Of a stretch of DNA of 42,186 bases, positions 15,920 through 24,071 are shown piece by piece; positions within the stretch are counted from its first letter, which is position 1, and every line of letters starts with the position of its first letter. The DNA is taken from positions 1-42,186 of the forward strand of contig JACSRS010000074.1 in assembly GCA_014879655.1 (NCBI GenBank), written 5' to 3'. The DNA comes from Burkholderiaceae bacterium (GTDB lineage Bacteria; Pseudomonadota; Gammaproteobacteria; Burkholderiales; Burkholderiaceae_C). The position numbers and the translations under genes are program-made. The notes below the pieces were generated by a model that had not been told where the DNA came from, did no database searches, and saw nothing but the letters and a program-made list of their open reading frames with translations.

Positions 15920-17616
15920 GCACGCGCCTTTCGCCCTCGCGGTGCCGCAGGCGCGGCCTGCGGCGCTTGCAGCAGCTCCCCGGCGTGCGCCAGCGTGGTG
16001 TCGGAAATGCGCTCGCCGCCCAGCATGCGGGCGATCTCGTGGGTGCGTGCCTCGCCGCTGATCGGGCGGACCGCGCTGGTGGTGGCTCCGCCGGGCTCGG
16101 CCTGCTTGCTGACCATCAGGTGCTGGTCGGCGCAGGCGGCGACCTGCGGCAGGTGGGTCACGCACAGCACCTGGCGGTCCTGGCCCAGGCGGCGCAGCAG
16201 CTGGCCGACGGTGGCGGCCACCGCGCCGCCGACACCGGCATCCACTTCGTCGAACACCAGCGTGCCGGCCGTGCCAAGCTGGCTGGTGGTGACGGCGATG
16301 GCCAAGGCCAGCCGGGACAGTTCGCCGCCGGATGCTACTTTATCGATAGCTCTTGGCGTGGACCCGGCGTGCGCTGCAACCATAAAAGACACGGATTCCA
16401 GGCCGTGCGCGGCGGGCTCTGCCAGCGGCGCCAGCGCCACTTCGAACCGGCCGCCCTGCATGCCCAGCGTCTGCATGGCGGCGGTCACTGCAGCCGCCAG
16501 CTTGGGGGCCGCCTGGGCGCGCTGGGCGGACAGCGCACGGGCGGTTCGCAGGCAGGCTTGGTGCGCGGATTGGGCGTCCTGCTCCAGCCGCGCCAGGTCG
16601 GCCGCCGTGTCCAGCCGGGCCAAATCCTGGCGCCAGCCGGCCAGCAGCGCCGGCAAGTCCTCGGGCGGGCGGCGGTAGCGGCGTGCCAGGCCCACCCACA
16701 GGCCCATGCGCTGGTCCAGGGCGGCCAGTTGGTCGGGGTCGGGTTCGGCGCGGCGCAGGTAGGCGTGCAGCGCGTGCGCGGCATCGCGCAGTTGCGCGGC
16801 GCTGGCCTCGAGCATGTCCGCCAGCTCTGCAAACTCGGGCTCGATGGTGCGTTGCGCCTCCAGGGCGTGCTGCGCCTGGGTCAGGGCGGGCAGGGCGCCG
16901 CCGTCGCCATCGCCGCCTTCCAGGGCCGACGCAGCGGCGTGCGCGGCGTCGATCAGCGCCTGCGCGTGCGACAGGCGGGCGTGGCGCTGGTTCAGTTCGT
17001 CCCATTCGTCCTGCGCCGGCGCCAGGCGGTCCAGCTCGCCGATCTGCCACAGCAGGCGCTCGCGTTCCTGCGCCAGGCTGTCCTGCGCCTTGCGCGCCTG
17101 GGTCAGCGCGGACTCGGCCTGTTGCCAGTGCTGCCAGTCGCTGGCCAGGCGGGTGGTGTCGGCGCCGGCATAGGCGTCGAGCAGGGCGCGCACGGCGGCG
17201 GGCCGCGTCAGGCTCTGCCAGGCGTGCTGGCCGTGGATGTCGACCAGCCAGTCGGCCAGCTCGCGCAACTGGCCGATGGTGGCGGGCGAGCCGTTGATCC
17301 AGGCGCGGCTCTTGCCCGCGGTGTCGATGGTGCGGCGCAGCAGCAAGGTGTCCGGCTCGCCGTCGAAGCCGTTGTCCCGCAGCCAGGGCAGGGCGGCGGC
17401 GGGCACGTCGAACTCGGCGCCGATCTCGCAGCGCGGCTGGCCCTCGCGCACCCACAGCGCCTCGCCGCGCGCGCCCAGCACCAGTTGCAGGGCATCGATC
17501 AGGATCGATTTGCCGGCGCCCGTTTCGCCCGTCAGCGCGGTGAAGCCGGCGGCCAGGTCCAGCTCCAGCGCGGGCACGATGACGAAGTCGCGCAGGCTCA
17601 GGTGGCGCAGCGGCAT
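15916..17616 (-). CDS. recN: RecN, DNA repair ATPase
   Basis: The product is 566 aa, the normal RecN length. It is an SMC-like ATPase with Walker A GETGAGKS (30-37), a central coiled-coil rich region, the signature [14 protein letters not shown], and Walker [13 protein letters not shown]. RecN holds broken DNA ends together during recombinational repair of double-strand breaks. The start at 17616 is 4 bp after the nadK stop and gives the canonical [15 protein letters not shown]-terminus. It overlaps rapZ downstream. A short AT-rich patch near 16340 encodes a normal part of the protein. Confidence 0.95.
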   Translation of the reverse strand: MPLRHLSLRDFVIVPALELDLAAGFTALTGETGAGKSILIDALQLVLGARGEALWVREGQPRCEIGAEFDVPAAALPWLRDNGFDGEPDTLLLRRTIDTAGKSRAWINGSPATIGQLRELADWLVDIHGQHAWQSLTRPAAVRALLDAYAGADTTRLASDWQHWQQAESALTQARKAQDSLAQERERLLWQIGELDRLAPAQDEWDELNQRHARLSHAQALIDAAHAAASALEGGDGDGGALPALTQAQHALEAQRTIEPEFAELADMLEASAAQLRDAAHALHAYLRRAEPDPDQLAALDQRMGLWVGLARRYRRPPEDLPALLAGWRQDLARLDTAADLARLEQDAQSAHQACLRTARALSAQRAQAAPKLAAAVTAAMQTLGMQGGRFEVALAPLAEPAAHGLESVSFMVAAHAGSTPRAIDKVASGGELSRLALAIAVTTSQLGTAGTLVFDEVDAGVGGAVAATVGQLLRRLGQDRQVLCVTHLPQVAACADQHLMVSKQAEPGGATTSAVRPISGEARTHEIARMLGGERISDTTLAHAGELLQAPQAAPAAPRGRKARA

Positions 17617-17620
17617 GGCG

Positions 17621-18517
17621 TCAGACGCCTCCCTCGTTCCAGTGCAGCTTGGCACGCAAGGTGTCGAAGTAGCTCCAGCCGCGCGGGTGCAGGAAGCGCA
17701 CCCGATGGTCCGAGCGCCGCACCACGATGCGGTCGCCATGCAGCAGCGAGGTCAGCGACTGCATGTCGAAGCTGGCGCTGGCGTCCCGGCCGCCAACGAT
17801 CTCGATCACGATCTCCACCGGGTCGGCTACCACGATGGGGCGGTTCGACAGCGTATGCGGCGCAATCGGCACCAGCGCCCACGCCGGCACCAAGGGGTGC
17901 AGCAGTGGCCCGCCGGCCGACAGCGCGTAGGCGGTGGAGCCGGTGGGTGTGGCGACGATGATGCCGTCGGCCCGGTGGTTGGCCACGAAGTGGCCATTGA
18001 CCTCGACCCGCAGCTCCACCATGCTGGCCGCCGCGCCGCGGTTGACCACGACGTCGTTCATGGCGAACGCCTCGAACACGCAGTCGTCGCCGCGCATCAC
18101 CTTGCCGTGCATCAGGCTGCGGTGGTCCTCTTCGTATTCGCCCTGCAGCATGCGCGGCAGGGTGTCGCGGTAGCCGTCCAGCGGCAGGTCGGTGATGAAG
18201 CCCAGGCGGCCCTGGTTGATGCCGATCAGCGGCGTGCCGTAGCGCGCCAGGTGGCGGCCGATGCCCAGCATGGTGCCGTCGCCGCCGACAATCACCGCCA
18301 GGTCGGCCTGGGCGCCAATGCCGGCCACGTCCAGCGTGGGAAAGTGGGTGAGCTCGAGAGCGTGCGCGGTGCGCTCTGCCAGGTGCACTTCGCAGCCCTG
18401 GTCTTCCAGGAATTGCCCGATGCCGGCCATCAGTTCCCGGGTGGAATCGGCGGCCGGGCCGGCTGGCGCTTCGGTGTATTTGCCGACCAAGGCAACGCGT
18501 GGGAACTTCAGGCTCAT
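17621..18517 (-). CDS. nadK: NAD kinase
   Basis: The product is 298 aa. It has the GGDGT motif (78-82), [10 protein letters not shown] and [15 protein letters not shown], the hallmark blocks of NAD kinase, which phosphorylates NAD+ to NADP+ in the cytoplasm. I chose the ATG at 18517; a TTG two codons upstream is also open. It is the first gene of the nadK-recN-rapZ operon and diverges from hrcA across 141 bp, which must contain both promoters. The hrcA-nadK-recN order is common in Burkholderiales, which supports the organism assignment. Confidence 0.95.
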   Translation of the reverse strand: MSLKFPRVALVGKYTEAPAGPAADSTRELMAGIGQFLEDQGCEVHLAERTAHALELTHFPTLDVAGIGAQADLAVIVGGDGTMLGIGRHLARYGTPLIGINQGRLGFITDLPLDGYRDTLPRMLQGEYEEDHRSLMHGKVMRGDDCVFEAFAMNDVVVNRGAAASMVELRVEVNGHFVANHRADGIIVATPTGSTAYALSAGGPLLHPLVPAWALVPIAPHTLSNRPIVVADPVEIVIEIVGGRDASASFDMQSLTSLLHGDRIVVRRSDHRVRFLHPRGWSYFDTLRAKLHWNEGGV

Positions 18518-18658
18518 TGGCAAATTACATCATAATGATTTGGCCCCGAAGCGCCGTTTCGCGCGCGTTCTGGACCCGGGGCCTCAGCATGATGGCGGAC
18601 TTTGGTGGCTTCGAGATGACCGAACGGGCGGGTGCACAGCACGGCCGCCGCGCACCCC

Positions 18659-19675
18659 ATGCTGGATGACCGTTCGCGCCTGCTGCTCAAGGCCCTGATC
18701 GAGCGCTACATCGCCGATGGGCAGCCGGTCGGCTCGCGCACGCTGTCGCGCGCCTCGGGGCTGGAGCTGTCGCCGGCCACCATCCGCAACGTGATGTCGG
18801 ACCTGGAACACCTGGGCCTGATCGTCAGCCCGCACACCTCGGCCGGCCGCGTGCCGACCGCGCGCGGCTACCGTCTGTTCGTCGACACCATGCTGACGGC
18901 GCAGCGCGACGACCTGGCCGCGCCCGCGCTGCCGCCCGATCAGCCGCAGAAAGTCATCGCCAACGCCGCGCACCTGCTGTCCAGCCTGTCGCAGTTCGTC
19001 GGCGTGGTGATGGCGCCGCGGCGCAGCTCGGTGTTTCGCCACATCGAGTTCCTGCGCCTGTCCGAGCGGCGGCTGCTGCTGATCATCGTGGCGCCTGATG
19101 GCGACGTGCAGAACCGCGTGCTGTTCACCGAGTCCGACTACTCGGCGTCCGAGTTGACCGAGGCGTCCAACTACCTGAACGCGCACTTTTCCGGCATGGC
19201 CATCGACCAGGTGCGTTCGCGTCTGCGCCAGGAGGTCGAGCACCTGCGCGGCGAAATCGCGCAACTGATGCAGGCCGCCGTGCAGGCAGGCTCCGAGGCC
19301 ATGAGCCAGGCGCAGGGCGAGGTGGTGATCTCGGGCGAGCGCAACCTGCTGGCCGTGAGCGATTTTTCCAGCGACATGAACCAGCTGCGCCGCGCGTTCG
19401 ACCTGTTCGAGCAGAAGGCGCAGATCATCCGGCTGCTGGACGTGTCCAGCCAGGCCGAGGGCGTGCGCATCTTCATCGGTGGCGAAAGCCAGACCGTGCC
19501 GGTCGAGGACCTGTCGGTGGTCAGCGCGCCCTACGAGGTGGACGGCCAGGTGGTCGGCACGCTGGGCGTTATCGGCCCCACGCGCATGCCCTACGACCGC
19601 ATGATCCAGATCGTCGACATCACGTCCCGCCTGGTCAGCAACGCGCTCAGCCAGGGCAAGGCGGGCAGCGCCTAG
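18659..19675 (+). CDS. hrcA: HrcA, heat-shock transcriptional repressor
   Basis: The product is 338 aa. It begins [30 protein letters not shown] and continues with the winged-helix block [18 protein letters not shown] and [16 protein letters not shown], all diagnostic of HrcA. It represses chaperone genes through CIRCE operators. I chose the ATG at 18659 by homology to the family N-terminus; a GTG at 18632 would add nine residues. I see no CIRCE element upstream of it. The gene ends at 19675, and the tRNA promoter overlaps its stop. Confidence 0.93.
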   Translation: MLDDRSRLLLKALIERYIADGQPVGSRTLSRASGLELSPATIRNVMSDLEHLGLIVSPHTSAGRVPTARGYRLFVDTMLTAQRDDLAAPALPPDQPQKVIANAAHLLSSLSQFVGVVMAPRRSSVFRHIEFLRLSERRLLLIIVAPDGDVQNRVLFTESDYSASELTEASNYLNAHFSGMAIDQVRSRLRQEVEHLRGEIAQLMQAAVQAGSEAMSQAQGEVVISGERNLLAVSDFSSDMNQLRRAFDLFEQKAQIIRLLDVSSQAEGVRIFIGGESQTVPVEDLSVVSAPYEVDGQVVGTLGVIGPTRMPYDRMIQIVDITSRLVSNALSQGKAGSA

Positions 19676-19679
19676 AATC
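19674..19679 (+). promoter_or_regulatory. -10 box of the split tRNA gene
   Basis: TAGAAT lies 13 bp before the first base of the tRNA 5' half, overlapping the hrcA stop codon. The same hexamer at a similar distance precedes the tRNA-Arg gene at the right edge (42104-42109). No strong -35 box is seen. It probably now drives transcription from the truncated tRNA into the element's left end. Confidence 0.5.
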
Positions 19680-19692
19680 GGCGCCTGCGCAA

Positions 19693-19733
19693 GGGGCGTT
19701 AGCTCAGTTGGTCAGAGCAGGGGACTCATAATC
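19693..19733 (+). pseudogene. 5' part of split tRNA (CAU anticodon)
   Basis: Acceptor 5' strand GGGGCGT, D arm, anticodon 5' stem GGGGA and loop CTCATAA are intact, with anticodon CAT at 19727-19729. After ATC the sequence departs from tRNA (AAGAGGCC instead of CCTTGGTC). Joined to 42056-42091 it gives a perfect 77-nt tRNA with GGGGCGT/ACGCCCT acceptor pairing and encoded CCA. The T-arm part (TTGGTCG-TGGTTC) looks most like tRNA-Ile2, in which C34 is modified to lysidine; tRNA-Met is the alternative. This copy is not functional as it stands. Confidence 0.92.
19725..19733 (+). repeat. attL core, CTCATAATC
   Basis: This 9-bp sequence in the anticodon loop and stem of the 5' tRNA part is repeated exactly at 42047-42055, at the start of the 3' tRNA part. 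The flanking bases differ on both sides, so the crossover lies within these nine bases. Confidence 0.85.
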
Positions 19734-19953
19734 AAGAGGCCAGTGCGATTAACCGTCACTTTTTTCGGACTGGTTGCTTGATTCCAACGCTTTGAAATCA
19801 AGCACTTACAGCGTTCTGGCGATTTCGCCGGATTGCTACCGAGGAAGTTGGCGGGTAGGCGCTTGCTACGTTCTTGCTACTGAAGGAGAAATGGCGTTTT
19901 TCGGCGCCCCTCGGGGTGCTGAAAGCGCAGTGAGTTGAAGTTGTTTTATGAAT
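19734..19953. other. Left end of the element
   Basis: No gene is seen. It holds three copies of TTGCTAC (19833-19839, 19863-19869, 19874-19880) in one orientation, matching two copies at the right end, and an 8-bp inverted repeat GCTTGATT/AATCAAGC (19776-19783 and 19796-19803). These are candidate integrase or excisionase sites. No convincing promoter precedes the tRNA at 19954. Confidence 0.55.
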
Positions 19954-20294
19954 GGGCCGTTAGCTCAGTTGGTTAGAGCAGAGGACTCATCGAAATGGTG
20001 ACCTTGCCGTGAAAGCGGCAATGGAAAAACCGGGTGAACTCAGGGAAACCGTCAGCCAGTCGATGGCCCGGCAATCCTGAGCCAAGCTCGCCGAAGGCAG
20101 GTCGAAGGATCGGTAGGCGAGAAGGTGCAGAGACTAGGATGTGAGGAGCCAATCCGATAAGCATCCCAAGAGCGCCCGGCACCCTAACGCGCCAAGCAAT
20201 TCGCGGCGAGGGTGGTGAGATAGTCCAGGGAATGAGGAAACTCATGCAAACCTGAATCCTTTGGTCGTTGGTTCAAGTCCAACACGGCCTACCA
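19954..20294 (+). tRNA. Intron-containing tRNA-Ile2 or tRNA-Met (CAU)
   Basis: Exon 1 is 19954-19990 and exon 2 is 20255-20294; spliced length is 77 nt with encoded CCA. Acceptor GGGCCGT pairs with ACGGCCT (G-U at the first pair), anticodon stem GAGGA pairs with TCCTT, and the anticodon CAT is 19988-19990. The group I intron lies right after the anticodon, between nucleotides 36 and 37. Compared with the split host tRNA it differs at several positions that are mostly paired changes (for example acceptor pair 4:69 is C-G instead of G-C), so it is a separate, functional lineage and not a recent copy. TTGGTCG and TTCAAGTCC favour tRNA-Ile2, which reads AUA after lysidine modification. It lies inside the element and probably replaces the tRNA broken by integration. 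Confidence 0.92.
19991..20254 (+). ncRNA. Group I self-splicing intron in the tRNA anticodon loop
   Basis: The 264-nt insert has the conserved group I core and closely tracks the Azoarcus tRNA-Ile(CAU) intron: GAGCCAAGCT, GAAGGTGCAGAGACTAG and GATAGTCCAGGGA are shared or nearly so. P7 is formed by GACTA (20132-20136) and TAGTC (20221-20225). P9 is ATGAG-GAAA-CTCAT (20232-20245). P1 pairs exon UCAU with intron GUGA (19998-20001), placing the required U-G wobble at the 5' splice site. The last intron base is G (20254). There is no open reading frame, so no homing endonuclease. Splicing should restore an intact anticodon loop. Confidence 0.95.
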
Positions 20295-20314
20295 TTCATA
20301 AGACAATTTGACTC

Positions 20315-21490
20315 ATGCCCCGCACACCTTCAAGCCCCGCAGACCGCCCCAAGTGGCTGCGCTTCGAGGCGGGTGACGAAGAGTCGCACGAGCTGTTTGC
20401 ACCCGGCGCCAACTGGCGCAAGCAGGACCAGTATCCGGCGCTCAAGCCGCTGGACAGCTACACGCGCGACGACTACCTGCGACTGGCCTGGGAACTGTTG
20501 CGGCGCATGCCTCGTTACCGCAGGCAACATCGCAAGCTCGGTCAGCTGGGCATCAAGTCACCCAGCTTCTTCAAGTCGAGTCCCAAGCATTTCTACACCA
20601 GCGACAGCCCTCCGGCTTTTCCGGGCTGGGCAACATGCCCGCTGCGTGGTCATCAGTGCGAACCGCCCATTGCAGGTCAGGACGAGACCTTCGGCTCCTA
20701 TATCGCGGCGCAGGAGAAAGCGGGGCAGCCATGGTTCGTGATGAACCGATACCGCTGGGTCATGGACCTGTGGGGGCTCACCTACGTGCCGAACCCGGAT
20801 ACCCCATTTGCTCTTTTGCGCAAGAGCGGCTTGTTTGGTGCGCCCGCTGCGGCGGTCTCGGTTATCTCCAACGAGGCACCGGCAGACCGCCCGCAAAACA
20901 TCAGCACTTACCTTCGCGCCAACGAGGTGCTGGTTCGCCTCCGGCTCGATGCGTCGTTCGATCAGCAGGTCGAGTCAATTCGGCATGAATTCGAGCGGGC
21001 TCAGGCCATTGCGAGAAAGCGCCCACAGCGTGCGCTTGATCCGTTGCCGGCCCCTGGCCGCAAGTTGATGGGCAAGGCAGTTCTTCGGGATGAAGACTTC
21101 GCGGGCGACTTCTCCCCTCGGGCGGCAGCGAAAGTCGGCCGGGTCTTGCTCAAGCATGTTGAACTGCACCCGTTTTGGCTCAGAACCTGGGACGCACTCG
21201 CTGAAGCACGATTAGCGCAAGGCACGCTGAATCCGAGACTGGACCGCGACCTGATCGTCAGGCAATTCCACGCTGACTACGGGCATCTTGACCATCCGAG
21301 AGGGGGCGTGGCGGGGAAAGCGACGCAGCGGCGTCGCAAGAACACAGTTTTGGTCGACCTGATCGGAGCCGCCATTGGCTCGTCCGCAATGGTGCCGAAT
21401 TGGCGGGCGCGCAGCGAGAAGTACATTGAAGAAAGCGACGACGCCTTCCGGCAGATCGTCGCCATGGCCTTCGCGATGAAGGCAGATTGA
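20315..21490 (+). CDS. Hypothetical protein with DUF6499-like N-terminus
   Basis: The product is 391 aa and not confidently recognised. Residues about 47-70 (SYTRDDYLRLAWELLRRMPRYRR) resemble the DUF6499 'transcriptional regulator-like' segment found in proteins of integrative elements. A WFVMNRYRWVMDLWGL block follows, and the C-terminus is basic (KATQRRRKNT) with a final helical part. No catalytic motif or membrane segment is seen. It starts 20 bp after the tRNA and reads in the same direction, so a common transcript from the tRNA is possible. It converges on the replication gene. A role in replication or regulation of the element is a guess. Confidence 0.65.
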   Translation: MPRTPSSPADRPKWLRFEAGDEESHELFAPGANWRKQDQYPALKPLDSYTRDDYLRLAWELLRRMPRYRRQHRKLGQLGIKSPSFFKSSPKHFYTSDSPPAFPGWATCPLRGHQCEPPIAGQDETFGSYIAAQEKAGQPWFVMNRYRWVMDLWGLTYVPNPDTPFALLRKSGLFGAPAAAVSVISNEAPADRPQNISTYLRANEVLVRLRLDASFDQQVESIRHEFERAQAIARKRPQRALDPLPAPGRKLMGKAVLRDEDFAGDFSPRAAAKVGRVLLKHVELHPFWLRTWDALAEARLAQGTLNPRLDRDLIVRQFHADYGHLDHPRGGVAGKATQRRRKNTVLVDLIGAAIGSSAMVPNWRARSEKYIEESDDAFRQIVAMAFAMKAD

Positions 21491-21504
21491 CCGGGCTTCA
21501 AGGC

Positions 21505-21534
21505 GGTGATGCCCCAAGCAAAAGACGCATCACC
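21505..21534. terminator. Stem-loop between convergent genes
   Basis: GGTGATGC (21505-21512) pairs with GCATCACC (21527-21534) across a 14-nt loop, in the 52-bp gap between two convergent genes. There is no T-run, so it is only a possible bidirectional terminator. Confidence 0.35.
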
Positions 21535-21542
21535 TGTCCTGG

Positions 21543-22574
21543 TCAGCATTCGACGGCTTCCGCGTCGTCATCGTCGCCCCACAGTTCGGGCGGCGGCTCC
21601 ACAGCATTGGACAGCGTGAAGATGTCGCCCAACGGCGTCTCCTCGCCGCTCACTGGCGGGGGTGTTGTGATGTCGAAGCCGATGGACTCGAAATAGGCCA
21701 CCTGACGCTTGTAGGCCTTGGGCTCCAGCAGAACCTGCAAATCGTCGCCGTGCTCCCAGCAGCGATAGGTCGTGCGGTACATGTGCTTCACGTCGCGGAG
21801 GTCGAGCGCACTCAAACCCGCACGTACGGTGCCGCTGAGATGCAACCTGTCGAAGGCGCTCACCAATTCGGCCTTCAACTTGGCGAAGGTCCAATCACGC
21901 GGCTTGGTCATCTCCAAGATTTTCATCTTTGGATAACGGAGCACGATCTCGGATCGGATCACCGTTTTGGTGAACTCCAGGATGGCATCCCGATTCGGCA
22001 GGTTCAATGGCAGTCCTCGGGTGTCGTACAGCTGCTTGGCCTTGTCGTAGAACTTGTGCGACGAACTCTGCGAGTGCTGGCTTCGATAGACCGTTTCGCC
22101 GTGGCCGTAGGTCGAGGTGTCGATTCCGGCATCAATCATCTTGTGCGCCAGTTCGACCAGCACACGGCTGATCGGCGTATCCGAAGGCAAGGCCAGATTG
22201 ACGCCAACGTCCAGTCGCTTCAGCGTCAGGCCCTCGTCCTGTTCAATTCGGCGTTTCTCATCTTTGCTGAGTGGCAGCGCACTGGTGATATGTGCAGCCT
22301 TGTAGGACTCCAGCACCAGATTCTGCACATCGCAGGAGCCAAAAACGTTGTGGCCTTGCATGTATCCAATCACGCTACCTTCGACAACCAAAATGTCTTT
22401 GGTGGGCAGGTACAGACCGTGAAGGCCTTTGTCTTGGTACTCACTATTAGGAATCAGAAAGCGCGTTGCGCGGGGAGGGCCAGAGTTCTGCGTGCCTCCC
22501 ATTCGCAGATCCGGAAGCATCAGATCGCATTGCGTTGTAATGGTGTCTACAAATACTTTCTTGGGGGTCAACAT
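21543..22574 (-). CDS. Phage/plasmid replication protein, gene II/X family
   Basis: The product is 343 aa from ATG 22574, which has GGAAG about 12 nt upstream; an ATG at 22607 is also open. The stretch HKFYDKAKQLYD, the later VIRSEIVLRYPKMKIL and the overall layout match the rolling-circle initiators of filamentous phages and related plasmids (gene II/X, phage replication CRI family). These nick one strand and start single-strand displacement. The C-terminus is acidic. It follows the AlpA-like and CxxC genes on the same strand. If it works as in relatives, the excised element can replicate as a circle. I see no structural or assembly genes of a filamentous phage. Confidence 0.8.
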   Translation of the reverse strand: MLTPKKVFVDTITTQCDLMLPDLRMGGTQNSGPPRATRFLIPNSEYQDKGLHGLYLPTKDILVVEGSVIGYMQGHNVFGSCDVQNLVLESYKAAHITSALPLSKDEKRRIEQDEGLTLKRLDVGVNLALPSDTPISRVLVELAHKMIDAGIDTSTYGHGETVYRSQHSQSSSHKFYDKAKQLYDTRGLPLNLPNRDAILEFTKTVIRSEIVLRYPKMKILEMTKPRDWTFAKLKAELVSAFDRLHLSGTVRAGLSALDLRDVKHMYRTTYRCWEHGDDLQVLLEPKAYKRQVAYFESIGFDITTPPPVSGEETPLGDIFTLSNAVEPPPELWGDDDDAEAVEC

Positions 22575-22710
22575 CTCAATCTCACTTCCTTCATGCCATA
22601 GCCCCATATTGGTAGTGGTAGGTCTATAAGCTGGTATGTCTTATCAAGTCATACATGGCATATCTGCATAACCAATATGAACAGCTATTCATGTATTACA
22701 CGGTGTGGTC

Positions 22711-22727
22711 GCGCCGAGACCCGGCGC
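22711..22727. promoter_or_regulatory. GC hairpin in the rep upstream region
   Basis: GCGCCG (22711-22716) pairs with CGGCGC (22722-22727) around a 5-nt loop. It stands in an otherwise AT-rich 175-bp gap between the AlpA-like gene and rep. The gap also holds GTATG...CATAC inverted ends near 22635-22655. Given the gene context, a replication origin or a rep operator is possible; neither is shown. Confidence 0.4.
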
Positions 22728-22749
22728 AAAATGGTCAAGGTCTACGACG

Positions 22750-22971
22750 TCATTTGCTGACCTCCGGTGCTTGAATGCGGGTCACGCCTGATTCGATGAA
22801 GGCATCCAGGTCCTTGCGGCGGTATCGCACCGTGCGCCCGTACTTCACGAAAGTCAGCGGGTACCGCTTGGTGCATCGCCAGACCGCCAGCGTTTTGGGG
22901 TTCTTCAACCCCAAGTAGGCTGCGGCCTGGGCCTCGGTCAGCAACTCGTTGTTGATCTCAATCTGATTCAT
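22750..22971 (-). CDS. AlpA/excisionase-like helix-turn-helix protein
   Basis: The product is 73 aa. ELLTEAQAAAYLGLKNPKTLAVWRCTKRYPLTFVKYGRTVRYRRKDLDAFIESG is the MerR/AlpA-type winged HTH shared by excisionases and AlpA regulators. The length is normal for the family. It starts directly after the stop of the preceding minus-strand gene (TGA then ATG), so the two are translated from one message. It may act as the excisionase of the element or as a regulator of rep, which lies 175 bp downstream. Confidence 0.85.
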   Translation of the reverse strand: MNQIEINNELLTEAQAAAYLGLKNPKTLAVWRCTKRYPLTFVKYGRTVRYRRKDLDAFIESGVTRIQAPEVSK

Positions 22972-23292
22972 TCATCGCTCCGTCGTTTCGATGGGTCCAA
23001 TGTAGGTTTCGGTTAACGCGGAGCGCGCAGTTTGTTGATCTGCAAATCGCACGTTTACTGGCCGGTAGACCTTGCGAAAGCCTGCGGTGACCGGCATCCA
23101 GAACTCGCGTCTGGCGAAGTCACACGGCGCTTGCCACACCTGATCGCAGGCGGCTAAAACGGTAAAGCGCGAGCCGAAACGGCCACCGATCAGACTGGCC
23201 GCTGCGCTCGCGTCTTGCTGCGGCTCAACCGCAAATCCCCCACCGCACACATGACAGCCCGTGCCCTTGGCAGCACTGGCGCGCCGCTGCAT
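22972..23292 (-). CDS. Small CxxC protein upstream of AlpA-like gene
   Basis: The product is 106 aa from the ATG at 23292, which has GAGG about 10 nt upstream. The frame is open further upstream but overlaps the divergent peptidase gene. It contains GCHVCGGGF near the N-terminus and CDQVWQAPCDFARREFWMPVTAGFRKVYRPVNVRF further on; the second block has the feel of a compact beta-rich fold. I recognise no family. Tight junction with the AlpA-like gene and a good ribosome-binding site argue that it is real. Confidence 0.6.
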   Translation of the reverse strand: MQRRASAAKGTGCHVCGGGFAVEPQQDASAAASLIGGRFGSRFTVLAACDQVWQAPCDFARREFWMPVTAGFRKVYRPVNVRFADQQTARSALTETYIGPIETTER

Positions 23293-23350
23293 GCCGTGCT
23301 CAACCTCGGAAGGAACGAGAGATGAACCGAATCGGCAAAGGAGAGACGAA

Positions 23351-24067
23351 ATGGCTGTGAAGCTGGTTACCCAAGAGACGCTGACGGACTGCGGCTTGGC
23401 CTGCGTCGCCATGGTCAGTGGTCAGTCCCTGGCAACGGTGCGCAAGGTCGCCATCAAGGAGCTGGGCTATCCGAAAGACGGCCCGTACACGACCACCCAC
23501 GAAAACCTCTTCAAGCTGTTGGCCCATTTCGGCATTGGCCATGGCAAGAAGGCACCGTTCAAGAGCCTGGCTGCCATGCCCTCGCTGGCGATCATGGAGA
23601 CGCGCAAGATGCCCAGCACGGGCAATTCGCACTTGGTCGTCTTCGAGCGGTTGCCGGACGGCGACGAGCGCGTGCTCGACCCCGGCTTCTGGCTCAAGCA
23701 GCAGGAGCGGCGGGACTGGAATCGCATCAAGCTGGACACCTTCGTGCCGGTGCTTCTCGCTGAGCAAGCAGGCTCGCCCAAAAAGGGCACCAAGAAGGCT
23801 GCGGCTGAAGTGGTCGAGTCGGCAGGCCCTGACGCGAAGACGGTTGGCGTGTCAACTGCCAAGACTCCCAAAACGGCAGTGGTCAAGGCGGCGGCAGGAA
23901 AGCCCAAACCGGCCGCAAAGAAGAAGGCGCCGATAACGCCGAATGGGTCGGATGCCGGCGGCGACGTATCGCCAGCCTTGGATTCGGCGTCCCTCGATGT
24001 CGCAGGAGTTGGCACCTCCGAAGTGCCTGCCACCGAGAGCGGCGCAGCCGACGCTTCATCGGAGTGA
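23351..24067 (+). CDS. C39-like cysteine peptidase with low-complexity tail
   Basis: The product is 238 aa. The N-terminal half reads VTQETLTDCGLACVAMVSGQSLATVRK, the C39 peptidase start with oxyanion Q8 and nucleophile C14, followed by H94 (NSHLVVFE) and D110 (VLDPG). In C39 peptidases this domain cleaves leader peptides after double glycine; here it is not fused to a transporter and no precursor peptide is nearby. Residues 140-238 are Lys/Ala/Pro-rich and probably disordered. The start at 23351 has AAGGAGAG eight bases upstream. The next gene begins 4 bp after its stop. Target unknown. Confidence 0.75.
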   Translation: MAVKLVTQETLTDCGLACVAMVSGQSLATVRKVAIKELGYPKDGPYTTTHENLFKLLAHFGIGHGKKAPFKSLAAMPSLAIMETRKMPSTGNSHLVVFERLPDGDERVLDPGFWLKQQERRDWNRIKLDTFVPVLLAEQAGSPKKGTKKAAAEVVESAGPDAKTVGVSTAKTPKTAVVKAAAGKPKPAAKKKAPITPNGSDAGGDVSPALDSASLDVAGVGTSEVPATESGAADASSE

Positions 24068-24071
24068 CCCC

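Noticed and set aside
16333-16391. AT-rich patch inside recN, considered as an inserted repeat
   Set aside because: The encoded residues align with the normal RecN region before [10 protein letters not shown] without a length change, so it is not an insertion.
19734-19800. Possible regenerated tRNA 3' half at the left junction
   Set aside because: The sequence after ATC has no T arm and no acceptor strand; the tRNA is truly broken there.
19973-20245. Minus-strand 90-aa frame across the group I intron, considered as a homing endonuclease
   Set aside because: It is antisense to the intron core and shows no LAGLIDADG, GIY-YIG or HNH motif.
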